Translations under genes and position numbers: made by a program
Assembly (NCBI RefSeq): GCF_045679555.1
Contig: NC_092122.1
Location: forward strand, 7,008,694-7,072,693
DNA length: 64,000 nucleotides
Source of the DNA: Salvelinus alpinus
Lineage: Eukaryota; Chordata; Actinopteri; Salmoniformes; Salmonidae
Direction of reading: 5' to 3'
Shown: positions 19,393 through 30,206 of the stretch, one piece after another
How positions within the stretch are numbered: the first letter of the stretch is position 1
Layout: each line of letters begins with the position of its first letter
Notes under the pieces: model-generated
Told to the model about the DNA's origin: nothing
The model's input: only the letters and a program-made list of their open reading frames with translations
Databases searched by the model: none

Positions 19393-20941
19393 TCTTAGTG
19401 TCCAACAGGCTTTCTCTGCCCTCAACCTTGTTCTGAACACCTCCAAAACAAAGATCATGTGGTTTGGTAAGAAGAATGCCCCTTTAATAGAAAACACTCT
19501 AAAGTTTCCAAAACTGTTAAAATAGTATCTGTGAGTATAACAGAACTGATTTGGCAGGTGAAAACCTGAGAAAAATCAATTCAGGAAGTAGTTTTTTTTT
19601 GTTGGTTTTGTAGTTTTCTATTCAATGCCATTACAGTATCCATTGACTTAGGACTCAAATTGCAGTTCCTATGCCTTCCACTAGATGTCAACAGTCTTTA
19701 GAAATTGTTTCAGGCTTGTATTCTGAAAAATTAGGAAGTAAGAGCAGTCTGAATGAGTGGACCCTAAAGTGTCCCAGAGCTTTTTCATGCGCACGACCGA
19801 GAGAGTGCCTTTCTTGTTTACCTTTCATATTGACGACGTTATTGTCCAGTTGAAATATTATCGATTATTTAGGCTAAAAACAACCTGAGGATTGAATATA
19901 AACATTGTTTGACATGTTTCTATGAACTTTACGGATACAATTTAGATTTTTTGTCTGCTTGTTTTGACTGCGTTTGAGCCTGTGGATTACTGAAGAAAAC
20001 GCGCAAACAAAACGGGGGTTTTTGGATATAAAGAGACTTTATCGAACAAAAGAAACATTTATTGAGTAAATTAATGTCTGCTGAGTGCAACCATATGAAG
20101 ATCATCAAAGGTAAGGGATTAATTGTATCTCTATTTCTGACTTGTGTAACTCTTCTACTTGGCTGGTTACTGTTTGTAATGATTTGTCTGCTGGGCTATG
20201 TTCTCAAATAATCGTAAGGTATGCTTTCGCCGTAAAGCATTTTTTAAATCTGACACCGTGGTTGGATTTACAAGAAGTTAATCTTTAAACCTATGTAAAA
20301 TATGTTTTGTTTTCTGAATTTTTATAATGAGTATTTCTGTATTTGAATTTGGCGCCCTGCAGTTTCACTGGCTGTTGAAGAGGTGGATGCTACCGTCTCA
20401 CGTACCCTAGAGAAGTTAACGGATACGTAATTTATAGATCGAATTTATAGATCGGCAGGTAAGGGTGCTCTTGAGCGGCTAGATATTCTTTACCATTCGG
20501 CCATTAGATTTGCCACCAATGCTCCTTATAGGACACATCATTGCTCTCTATTCTCCTCTGCAAACTGGTCATCTCTGTATATCCATCGCAAGAACCAATG
20601 GTGGATGCTTAATTATAAAACCATCTTAGGCCTCACTCCCCCCAATCAGAGATATGTACTCCAGCCCTCATCCTCCACATACAACACTCGTTCTGCCAGT
20701 CACATTCTCTTAAAGGTCCCCAAAGCACACATATCCCTGGGTCGCTTGTTTTTTCAGTTCGCTGCAGCTAGCGATTGGAACGAGCTGCAACAAACACTCA
20801 ACCTGTACAATTTTATCTCAATCTCTTCATTCAAAACTCAATCATGGACACTCTTACTGACAGTTGTGGCTGCTTCGTCTGATGTAATGCTGTCTCTACT
20901 TTCTTGCCCTTTGTGCTGTTGTCTTTGCCCAATAAATATTT
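19393..20941 (+). pseudogene. LINE RT C-terminal fragment (Rex1-like), split by a transposon
   Basis: 19393-19484 reads [19 protein letters not shown], the segment after the YADD box in Rex1/jockey-like LINEs. After the family-B element, 20450-20860 continues in plus orientation with ILYHSAIRFAT, HHCSLF, NYKTILGLTP and SWDWNEL-like text (AASDWNELQQTL), the usual C-terminus. A TGCTTCGTCTGATG stretch and AATAAATATTTT then mark the 3' end. The upstream RT core is absent. Confidence 0.65.
19485..20417 (+). mobile_element. non-autonomous DNA element, family B, copy 2
   Basis: Shares AGTATAACAGAACTGAT, CACTAGATGTCAACAGTCTT, GGGGTTTTTGGATATAAAGA and the terminal GGCGCCCTGCAGTTTCACTG with copy 3. 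Left-truncated relative to that copy. It lies inside the Rex1-like LINE. Confidence 0.75.
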
Positions 20942-21985
20942 TTAGGGATAGGCATTCCACTAGCGGCCCACCTCGACAACATCCGGTGAAATTGCAGAGC
21001 GCCAAATTCAAAATACAGAAATACTCATATGAAACATTCATAAAAGATACAAGTGTTATACATCGGCTTAAAGATTAACTTCTTGTTAATCCAGCCGCTG
21101 TGTCAGATTTCAAAAAGGCTTCACGGCGAAAGCATACCATGCGATTATCTGAGGACAGCGCCCCGCTTATAAAAGCATACAAACATTTTCAAGCCAAGTA
21201 GAGGAGTCACAAAAATCAGAAATAGCGATAAAATTAATCACTTACCTTTGATGACCTTCATCTGGTTGCAGTCACAAGAGTCGCTGTTACACAATAAATG
21301 TTCATTTTGTTCGATAAATTCCCTGTTTATATCCCAAAAACTCAGTTTGTTGGCGTGTTTTGTTCAGTAATCCACTGGCTCAATGGCAGTCACAACATGC
21401 AGACGAATACATCCTAATAGTACCGGTAAAGTTCGTCGAAATATGTCAAACGATGTTTATAATTAATCCTCAAGTTGTCTATTGTCTAAATAATCGATAA
21501 TATTTCAACCGGACAATAGCATATTCAATAGAACGGAAAAACAACGAAGGGTGCGCAATCGGTCACACGCGCCAACCAACTCTGCTTCATTCTACAGTCC
21601 ACTCACAAAATGGTCTCATTCATCCTCATTTTTCAGATAACAAGCCTGAAACAATGTCTAAAGACTGTTGACATCTAGTGGAAGCCATAGGAACTGCAAT
21701 CTGGGTCATAACCCATTACATACTCTATAGGCATTCAATTGAAAAGTACCCACATCAAAAAAATCCCACTTCCTGGATGGATCTTCCTCAGGTTTTCGCC
21801 TGCCATATCAGTTCTGTTATACTCACAGACATTATTTTAACAGTTTCGTTATCTTTAGCGTGTTTTCTATCAAAATCTAATTATATGCATATCCTAGCTT
21901 CTGGGCCTGAGTAACAGGCAGTTTACTTTGGGCACCTCAGTCATCCAAACTTCCGAATACTGCCCCCTATCGCAAAAAAGATAAT
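20942..21985 (-). mobile_element. non-autonomous DNA element, family B, copy 3 (longest)
   Basis: The inverted copy of the 19485-20417 element is separated from it by about 520 bp of LINE. The longest version begins, on the minus strand, with TTTGCGATAGGGGGCAGTAT and reaches the GGGCCGCTAGTGG block. No transposase frame. The two oppositely oriented copies make a large inverted repeat. Confidence 0.8.
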
Positions 21986-22114
21986 GTTTGTAGCATGTTG
22001 TGTTCCTACCATGCTGTGTTGTCATGTATTGCTGACATGCTATGTTGCTATTTTAGGTCTCTCTTCATGTAGTGTTGTGGTGTCTCTCTTATCGTGATGA
22101 GTTTTGTCCTATAT
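21986..22114. repeat. dispersed repeat fragment (GCTATGTTG-rich)
   Basis: CATGTTGTGTTCCTACCATG, GTGTTGTCATG and TGTAGTGTTGTGGTGTCTC belong to a repeat I recognise from salmonid genomic DNA. No class can be assigned from this piece. Confidence 0.45.
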
Positions 22115-23440
22115 TTTTATTTAAAAAATACATTTTTGATGAGGAGGAAGCTCTGGACTGGGAACTGTCGCCAGAAGCTCTGGACTGGGGATCGTCGCCG
22201 GAAGCCTGGTGCGTGGGGCCGGCACTGGTGGTAACGGGCTGGTGACACTCACCTCAGGGCGAGCGCGAGGAGCAGGCACAGGACGTACTGGACTGGGGAG
22301 GCGCACTGGAGGCCTGATGCGTGGGGCTGGTACAGGTGGCACCAGACTGGTGACACGCACTTCAGGGCGAGTGCGGGGAGAAGGCACAGGACATACCTGA
22401 CTAGGAAGACGCACTTGAGGGAGAGTACGAGGAGCAGGCACAGGACGTACCGGGCTGTGGAGACGTACTGGAGACCTGGTGCGTATAGCCGGCATCAATG
22501 GTACCGGTTCGATAACACACTTCGCACGGCAAGTGCGAGGAGCTGGCACAGGACGTACTAGGCTGTGAAGGCGCACTGGAGACCTGGTACGTATAGCCGG
22601 CATCAATTGTACCGGAACTTTAACACACTTCTCAGGACGAGTACGGGGAGCTGACTCAGGTGGCATCGGACGGCTAACACGCTCCTCAGGGCGAATGCCG
22701 TGCATACTACGCCAAACCAACAGCTCTCTCTCATCACTCTCCTTAACTTTCGCCAACAACTCCTCGCTCAATCTATCCCAATATTCATCCTCGGTCTCTG
22801 ACTCACACCTCAACTTCGCCAACCACCCCGTGTTCCTCCCGCCAAAACATTTTTTGAGGCTGTTTCTTGGGCTTGCGTCGTGGCCGCGAACCCTGTCGTC
22901 GTCGCTGTCCTTCCTTCACCGCTTGCGTCTCCCGCCATGGAAGGCGATCCTGTCCTGCCAGCATTTCTTCCCAAGTCCAGGATGTTCTCTCCCTGATCTC
23001 CTCCAAAGACCAGGATGCCATCTCCTCCCGGGCACGCTGCTTGGTCCTTGTGGATGGGATATTCTGTCACAATGTTCGTAATAATGGTCGGACCAAGGCG
23101 CAGCGAATGTAGAGTTCCACATAATTTATTATAAAGTGAAACTTAGCAAATCAAACAATAAACAATAAACAAACAACAAACCGTGACTACAGAGGTACAA
23201 GGTGCACTACTCAAAACTATTTCCCATAACCCACAGGTGGAAAACATGCTACTTAAATATGATCCCCAATTAGAAACAACGATAGCCAGCTGCCTCTAAT
23301 TGGGAATCATACCAATACACCAACATGGAAAAAACAAACTAGAACCCCACATAGAAAATATAAACTAGACTAAACCCCTAGTCACGCCATGACCTACTCT
23401 ATCATAGAAAATAAAGGCTTTCTATGGTCAGGACGTGACA
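22115..23440 (-). mobile_element. partial LTR retroelement: 5' LTR (family A) plus internal ORF
   Basis: On the minus strand, a 376-bp LTR (23440-23065; TGTCACGTCC... to ...TGTGACA) is followed by an internal region with a proline-rich ORF and no reverse transcriptase. There is no second LTR in the window at the 3' side, so the element is 3'-truncated. The LTR is the same family as the solo LTRs at 884 and 59044. Confidence 0.7.
22121..23037 (-). pseudogene. proline-rich gag-like ORF of the family A element, frameshifted
   Basis: The function is unknown; the position directly after the LTR suggests a gag-like product. The first part (about 23037-22810) is charged and basic, with EEIRERTSWTWEEMLAGQ and RRRQGSRPRRKPKKQ. 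A frameshift at about 22812-22822 leads into the second part, which has an acidic SETEDEYWDRLSEELLAKV stretch and then about ten imperfect repeats built on PVPAPRTRP with VR or VRLPSPV linkers, down to the stop at 22121. The repeat unit is about 39 nt and is visible on DNA level as GCACAGGACGTAC blocks. No protease, RT or integrase motif is present. Confidence 0.6.
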
Positions 23441-23859
23441 AAGATGTTAGAGACAATATAGGAAGATTCACAATAATTGTTTGCTAATATAATAATTGCT
23501 TGCAATAATGTAATTTTGGTAATGGCGAGACTGGTGAGGTAAAATCCTTTGCATAAATTGCCAACATTACTACAAATATTAATAGCTAATTATGGAAAAT
23601 AAGATAAACAGGATTTAAAAAATATATATATATTTTTGTATGGCTATATATAATACAAATCGAGGTGAGGGCGATGGAAATGCATTTGGCGGTTGATCTA
23701 CTTCTGTTCTGTGAGTGGCGCTGTGTGCTCTTTTCGAAGGATGGATCCCAGTGTCTTCAGGGCTATGGGATCCGGAGGGTTGGGGGTAGTCTGCCGGGCA
23801 TTGGGAAGACAACCCAACTTGGGATGAGGAGGAACTTTAGCGGGTGGAACAGTGGGGCA
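23441..23859. other. unassigned DNA, probably LINE 5' region
   Basis: AT-rich to 23640. A GC-richer part after 23660 (GGATGGATCCCAGTGTCTTC) precedes the L1-like ORF2 and may be its upstream region. No domain seen. Confidence 0.4.
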
Positions 23860-23995
23860 CAATTGGAGGTTTACTTAGTAGCAATGCAAATATCATGGTA
23901 CAGCTATATAGACAATCATCATGTTACTTTTTAATGGTACGTTTACCAACATATATTTTGATAAATAGAAAGTTAAATAGAAAGTTGAAAGTTGT

Positions 23996-25950
23996 GTCTG
24001 ATTATGGTAAGTTATAATTGTAATGGTTTAGCAGATAATAGGAAAAGACAATCAGTATTTACCTGGCTACAATAGAAGGAATAAAATATATATTGTTTAC
24101 AGAAAACTACAGAAAACTTATTCAACAATAAGTTTTGTGGAAAAAGGACTGGAGGGGCGAAATATATTTCTCCCATGGGCAAAGAAATTCAAAAGAAATT
24201 CAAAAGGAGCGATGATATTAATTAACAGTAATTTTGATCCAAATGTGCAAATTGTCCAAACAGATCAAGGTAGATGGATTATTTTAAATATGTTATTGGA
24301 CAATAAACAGATATGATTATTAACCTATACGGTCCAAATAATGGTGATCCAAGTTTCTTTGAAAATATATATAAGAATGTATCAACTCTACAAGCAGCAC
24401 TAGACTCTATTATTAGGGTGGGAGATTTTAATACGGTCTTAAATACCTCTATGGACGGTAAAGGAAATCACACTACAAACTATCACCCTCAGGCACTTAT
24501 GGAAATCATGAATGTCATGGATATACTGGAATTAGTGGATATTTGGAGGCTTAAATACCCTGACTTAGTGAGATATACATGGCGGAGGCTTAATCAAGTC
24601 ATTCTTTCTGGCACCAAAAGTTAGTGTCGATAGGGGACAGAATGCGGTCGGATCATCACATAATTGGCATATATATTACTCTTACAGAATTTCCACGTGG
24701 GCGAGGATATTGGAAATTTAATCAAAGCCTACTAGATGATAAATTGTTTATAACTAGGACAGAAGAAGTTTTTACTGACTTTTTCAAACATAACATAAGT
24801 ACAGCAGATCCCCTTATTGTATAGGACACTTTTAAATGTGCCTTTAGAGGTTATGCAATGCAGTACTCATCTATTAATGTAGATCAAAAGAGTCCAAACT
24901 TCTTAGGCCTAGGTGTCCCGCCAGCAGGACACCTGGTGACAACTTCCGGTGAAATTGGAGGGCACGCAATTCAAATAAATAATCATATAAATTATGGATA
25001 TTAAACATCTAGGTACATACAAGTGTCTTATATCGGTTAAAAGCTACAAATCTTGTTAATCTAACTGCATTGTCCGATTTACAATAGGCTTTGCAGCGAA
25101 AGCATGCCATGCGATTGTTTGAGGACGGCGAGATTACACCTGCTCACTTTCGGTTGTTTGAAAAGGAAATAATCTCAAAAATATCGTTATTATTTAAACA
25201 AGCCTTAGAAAGTTGGTTGCAATTTCAGTTTAATCCACCTGAAAGGACAGAACAAATAATACAACAAATATTGTGGTTAAACTCAAATTGATTTAAAACA
25301 AATTGGGGGATGAAATGTTTAAAAAAGGTATAATTTTAGTGAATGATATCATAAATAGGACCGCTGAAGTTATGTCACACATGCAGCTAACACAGACATA
25401 TGGAAATGTCTGCTCTACCCAAAATTACAACCAACTAATTGCAGTATTACCTCACAAATGGAAGAGGCAAGTAGAAGGGGAAAAAGTAAGGAACTTGTCT
25501 ATCGGCCCTGCATTCAAGAACATAAATGGTTAAAGAAAAGTGTGATAAATAAAAACATATACCAATTTCATTTAAGGACCAACAAATTGACAGCTGTGCC
25601 ATATAAATTGCGAAATAGTTGGGAAGAGATTTTCGATATACCCATTCCATGGCACATCGTTTATGAATTGACACGCAGAACAACGCCGGATTCAAAACTT
25701 CACATTTTTCAATTGAAATTACTATACAAAATTCTTGCAACCAATAGAATGTTATATATATGGGGGATACAATCTTCCCAGCTCTGCAGATTTTGCTGTG
25801 AGGAGGCAGTCATGAGATCATATATTTTGGTATTGTCCATATGTAGCTTGTTTTTGGGCACAGGTCCAGGAATGGCTGAAGAATTGCAACATTTGCCTAG
25901 AACTAACGCTACAGATAGCAATACTGGGTGATTTGAAAAGCCATAGTCTG
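23996..25950 (+). pseudogene. LINE ORF2 remnant: AP endonuclease and C-terminal region
   Basis: Endonuclease motifs are visible in order: SYNCNGLA (Asn), a CLQKTT in place of CLQETHS, INLYGPN, VGDFNTVLN (Asp/Asn pair) and RSDHHIIGIYI (Ser-Asp-His). A frameshift occurs at about 24620. 24624-24824 continues with GRGYWKFNQSLLDD. After the insert at 24896-25133 come the linker (SWLQFQFNPPERTEQ) and, at 25540-25910, the C-terminal text IPWHIVYELTRRTTPDSK, KLLYKILATNRMLYIWG and the Cys-rich LCRFCCEEA. Many stops. The product would nick target DNA and reverse-transcribe LINE RNA in the nucleus; this copy cannot. Confidence 0.8.
24896..25133 (-). mobile_element. non-autonomous DNA element, family B, copy 4 (end fragment)
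   Basis: GGTGACAACTTCCGGTGAAA, the ATAATCATATAAATTATGGA block and GCTTTGCAGCGAAAGCATGC match the right-hand third of copies 1 and 3 on the minus strand. It lies inside the L1-like LINE. Confidence 0.7.
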
Positions 25951-26252
25951 TCAATCAATAATATATTAATAATTTTAGCAAAAATGTTTGTAAATTAAAG
26001 ATAATCTGTAGAATGTATATAGGTTCAGAAATGTTGTGAAAAAGCACAGTTGCAAATGGAAATCAAACTGGATGGACATCAGAAATATAGAAAGGACTAA
26101 AAACAAACAAAATATAACTATTGTAAAATAGATTGTGTCTGTAAAATGTGTATAATATGTATAAACTGAAGGTAGAAGCCTAAGTGTGACTTTTTATTAG
26201 TTTACTCCAATTGGGGGAAGGGTGTTAGGGTTTGCGGGGAATAATATAGGTA

Positions 26253-27111
26253 CAGTTGAAGCCGTAAGTTTACATACACCTTAGCCAAATACATTTAAAC
26301 TCAGTTTTTCACAATTCCTGACATTTAATCCGAGTAAAAATCCCCTGTTTTAGGTCAGTTAGGATCACCACTTTATTTTTAGAATGTGAAATGTCTCCCA
26401 CATGCCTTTTGGCGAACACCAAGCGTGTTTGCTTATTTTTTTCATTAAGCAATGGCTTTTTTCCGGCCACTCCAATCTCCTCTGTGAAGCTTTGCAGCTC
26501 CTTCAGGGTTATATTTGGTCTCTTTGTTGCCTCTCTGATTAATACCCTCCTTGCCTGATCCGTGAGTTTTGGTGGACGGCCCTCTCTTGGCAGGTTTGTT
26601 GTGGTGCCATATAATGGATTTAATGGTGCTCCGAGGGATGTTCAAGGTTTCGGATATTTTTTTATAACCCAACCCTGATCTGTACTTCTCCACAACTTTG
26701 TCCCTGACCTGTTTGGAGAGCTCCTTGGTCTTCATGTTGCCGCTTGCTTGGTGGTGCCGCTTGCTTAGTGGTGTTGCAGACTCTGGTGCCTTTCAGAATA
26801 GGTGTATATGTTCTGAGACCATGTGACAGATCATGTGAGACTTAAATAAAGTTCACATGTGTGCAATCTAACTAATTATGTGACCTCTGAAGGTAATTGG
26901 TTGCACCAAATCTTATTTAGTGGCTTCATAGCAAAGGGGGTGAATACATATATACACAACAAGCAGTATTTTTAATTTCACTTCATCAATTTGGACTATT
27001 TTGTGTATGTCCATTACATGAAATCCAAATAAAAATCTATTTAAATTACAGGCTGTAATGCAAGAAAATGGGAAAAACCCCAAGGGGGATAAATACTTTT
27101 GCAAGGGACTG
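26253..27111 (-). mobile_element. chimeric Tc1-like element (two families joined)
   Basis: The left 140 bp (CAGTTGAAGCCGTAAGTTTA, then CATACACCTTAGCC) is the terminal repeat of a Sleeping Beauty/Tdr1-type family. At about 26392-26395 it switches to the body and right end of the family seen at 4291 and 13930 (CCACATGCCTTTTGGCGAAC to TTTTGCAAGGGACTG). TA flanks both ends (26251-26252, 27112-27113). The minus strand keeps an N-terminal transposase segment at 26735-26445 (MKTKELSKQVRDKVVEKYRS, a paired-like HTH), with the catalytic half missing. Confidence 0.75.
26445..26735 (-). pseudogene. Tc1-like transposase N-terminal fragment
   Basis: The open segment from ATG 26735 encodes the first HTH of the bipartite paired-like DNA-binding domain: KVVEKYRSGLGYKKISETLN, then IPRSTIKSIIWHHNK. 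After about residue 45 the frame drifts (RGPSTKTHGSGKEG), because of a small deletion relative to the copy at 13930-15327. No catalytic residues remain. Confidence 0.75.
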
Positions 27112-27288
27112 TACAGAATTAGTGAGCATCGCCTTGCTATTGAGAAAGGTCACCATAGAAAGGTCACCACTTGGCTCTCAAGAGAAGACAGGCTATGTGC
27201 ACACTCCCCACAAAAAATGAGGTGGAACCTGAGCTGCGCTTACTGACCTCCTGCCAAATTAATGACCATATTCGAGACACATATTTCC

Positions 27289-27985
<697 letters not shown>

Positions 27986-28054
27986 TTTCCCACAGATTAC
28001 AGAGACCCACAAAGAATTAGAAAACAAATCAAATTTTGTTGAGAGAGAGAGAGA

Positions 28055-29121
28055 GACATCCCAAGGATTCTGGATAGCAGATACATCCAAAGTATTCTGA
28101 CAGTCTCCACTCAGCACAAATAACCCACAGTGCACTGCACTCTCCTCTCTTTTCACTCTTCCTCCCTGCCAAATTCTCTCACTAGCATGTGTCCCCTTGG
28201 CCCGAGGCACAGTGAGCCGCTCTCAGCCTTGGCATGGCCTCCCGCTGGTCTCTGTGTCAACTCTGCCAAGTGTGATTGGCAGGAGGGGGGTTGGAACAGT
28301 CCAACTCCAGAATCGTGGGGGACAGGGCTGTGTGTTGTGCTCTGGGAGTTTGTGCAAACGTAATGATCAACTCCTTCCTCCATCCAAGTTGTGTGGTGTT
28401 AATAAATTGTCTCTGGACATGTGTTTATTTTCCCTCTAGAACAGCTTGCTGAGTTATTCTAGCTACACTGTGCAAACCCAGTCGAAACTAGCCATTTAAC
28501 TTTGTTTTCAGCTCATTTCTATTTCAGCGAGGAGTGGAGAGAGAAGCAGTCTAAAGTGTATCTATAATTCACCGCAACCATCTGTCCAGGACACATGTTG
28601 TGTAATAACACTCCTTTCCACTACATGCTGCTTCCCCGGGATCCCACCTCTCCTATCAAAATGGAGGGATGTTGTGAAGAGATGCGTTCCCTATGATCCC
28701 TGCGAATGCCTGATCCCTCTGCTCTTGTCGTGATGACAGAGCACAATGGAGGTCATCTCCAGCTCCACCCTGCAGTATGGATAAATCTCCAGTAATGAGG
28801 AGGTGCTGATAGTGAGACGACACCCTGTCTGCTGCCTAATTACCCTGTATGTCAGAATCGTCATCAGGCCCACTGTGTAAGCACACACAGGAGGGCCGTT
28901 CTCAATCAGACTCTCTTGTTGCCAGACACTTGTTCTCTCTGCTGCATAGTGCCTGGGGGGTGTGCTTGTGCAAAAGAACAGCCATGACAGCTGGTATTTC
29001 ACATGAGTGAAGTCACGTGCTAAAGTGATGCTCCAGAACTTTTGTATAATTCCAGCCAGTAGTTTTGAAAGTGGTCGGTCATCCAATTGTGCACCAAGTC
29101 ATCCATTTATATGTTAGTGTC

Positions 29122-29124
<3 letters not shown>
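28055..29124. other. non-repetitive DNA, no gene recognised
   Basis: Mixed-composition, apparently single-copy sequence. The block about 28560-28960 is the most gene-desert-like unique stretch and has CCTAATTACCCTG-type homeodomain motifs, so a regulatory element is possible. No exon with credible splice sites. Confidence 0.4.

Positions 29125-29164
<40 letters not shown>
29125..29164. repeat. (TA)20 microsatellite
   Basis: About 40 bp of alternating TA, followed by TACATACACATACATACAG. A TA-rich target like this favours Tc1 insertion; a Tc1 element begins 33 bp away. Confidence 0.95.
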
Positions 29165-29168
<4 letters not shown>

Positions 29169-29196
29169 CACATACATACAGTATATACAGTATATA

Positions 29197-30151
29197 CACC
29201 ACCGTTCAAAAGTTTGGGGTCACTTAGAAATGTCCTTGTTTTTGAAAAAAATGCTTTTTTTTGTCCATTAAAATAACATAAATTTATCATAAATACAGTG
29301 TAGACATTGTTAATGTTGTAAATGACATTGATATGTGATATTGTCGCTGGAAACGGCAGATGTTTTATGGAATATCTGCATAGGCTTACAGAGGCCCATT
29401 ATCAGCAACCATTACTCCTGTGTTCCAATGGTACGTTGTGTTAGCTAATCCAAGTGTATCATTTTAAAAGGCTAATTGATCATTAGAAAACCCTTTTGCA
29501 ATTATGTTAGCACAGCTGAAAACTGTTGTTCTGATTAAAGAAGCAATAAAACGGGCTTTCTTTAGACTACTTGATTATCTGCAGCAGCATTTGTGGGTTT
29601 GATTACAGGCTCAAAATGGCCAGGAACAAATAACTTTCTTTTGAAACTCATCAGTCTATTCTTGTTCTGAGAAATGAAGGCTAGTCCATGCGAGAAATTG
29701 CCAAGAAACTGAAGATCTCGTAGAACGCTGTGTACTACTCCCTTCACAGAACAGCGCAAACTGTCTCTAACCAGAATAGAAAGAGGAGTGGGAGGCCCCG
29801 GTGCACAACTGAGCAAGAGGACAAGACATTGGAGTGTCTAGTTTGAGAAACAGATGCCTCACAAGTCCTCAACTGGCAGCTTCATTAAATAGTACCCGCA
29901 AAATACCAGTCTCAACGTCAACAGTAAAGAGGCAACTCTGGGATGCTGGCCTTCTAGGCAGAGTTTCTCTGTCCAGTGTCTGTGTTCTTTTGCCCATCTT
30001 AATCATTTATTTTTATTGGCCAGTCTGAGAAATGGCTTTTTCTTTGCAACTCTGCCTAGAAGGCCAGCATCCCGGAGTTGCCTCTTCACTGTTGCTTTTC
30101 TTTCAACAACAAGGACATTTCTAAGTGACCCCAAATGTTTTAACGGTAGTG
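29197..30151 (+). mobile_element. Tc1-like transposon, hairpin deletion derivative
   Basis: The ends CACCACCGTTCAAAAG and GTTTTAACGGTAGTG are inverted repeats extending through GGGGTCACTTAGAAATGTCC, with TA on both sides. Plus-strand sequence at about 29600-29970 holds the transposase N-terminus in broken frames (HTH region). Then 29923-29962 (AGAGGCAACTCTGGGATGCT, GGCCTTCTAGGCAGAGTT) is repeated inverted at 30049-30095, and the right end follows. The catalytic domain is gone. Confidence 0.85.
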
Positions 30152-30206
30152 TATATATACAGGACATAACATATCATATCATACACATCATAAAATTATA
30201 TATACA

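Larger units (their letters stand above)
23860..26215 (+). mobile_element. L1-like LINE, decayed
   Basis: It aligns along its length with the minus-strand copy at 58070-63302: both share the upstream TGGTACAGCTATA and CTTTTTAATGGTA blocks, the endonuclease region and the ORF2 C-terminus. Most of the RT core is missing here; the sequence passes from the endonuclease end directly into a family-B insert and then the C-terminal part. Confidence 0.8.

Noticed and set aside
22209..22400. Gly/Arg-rich plus-strand frame
   Set aside because: Shadow of the proline-rich repeats of the LTR element on the opposite strand.
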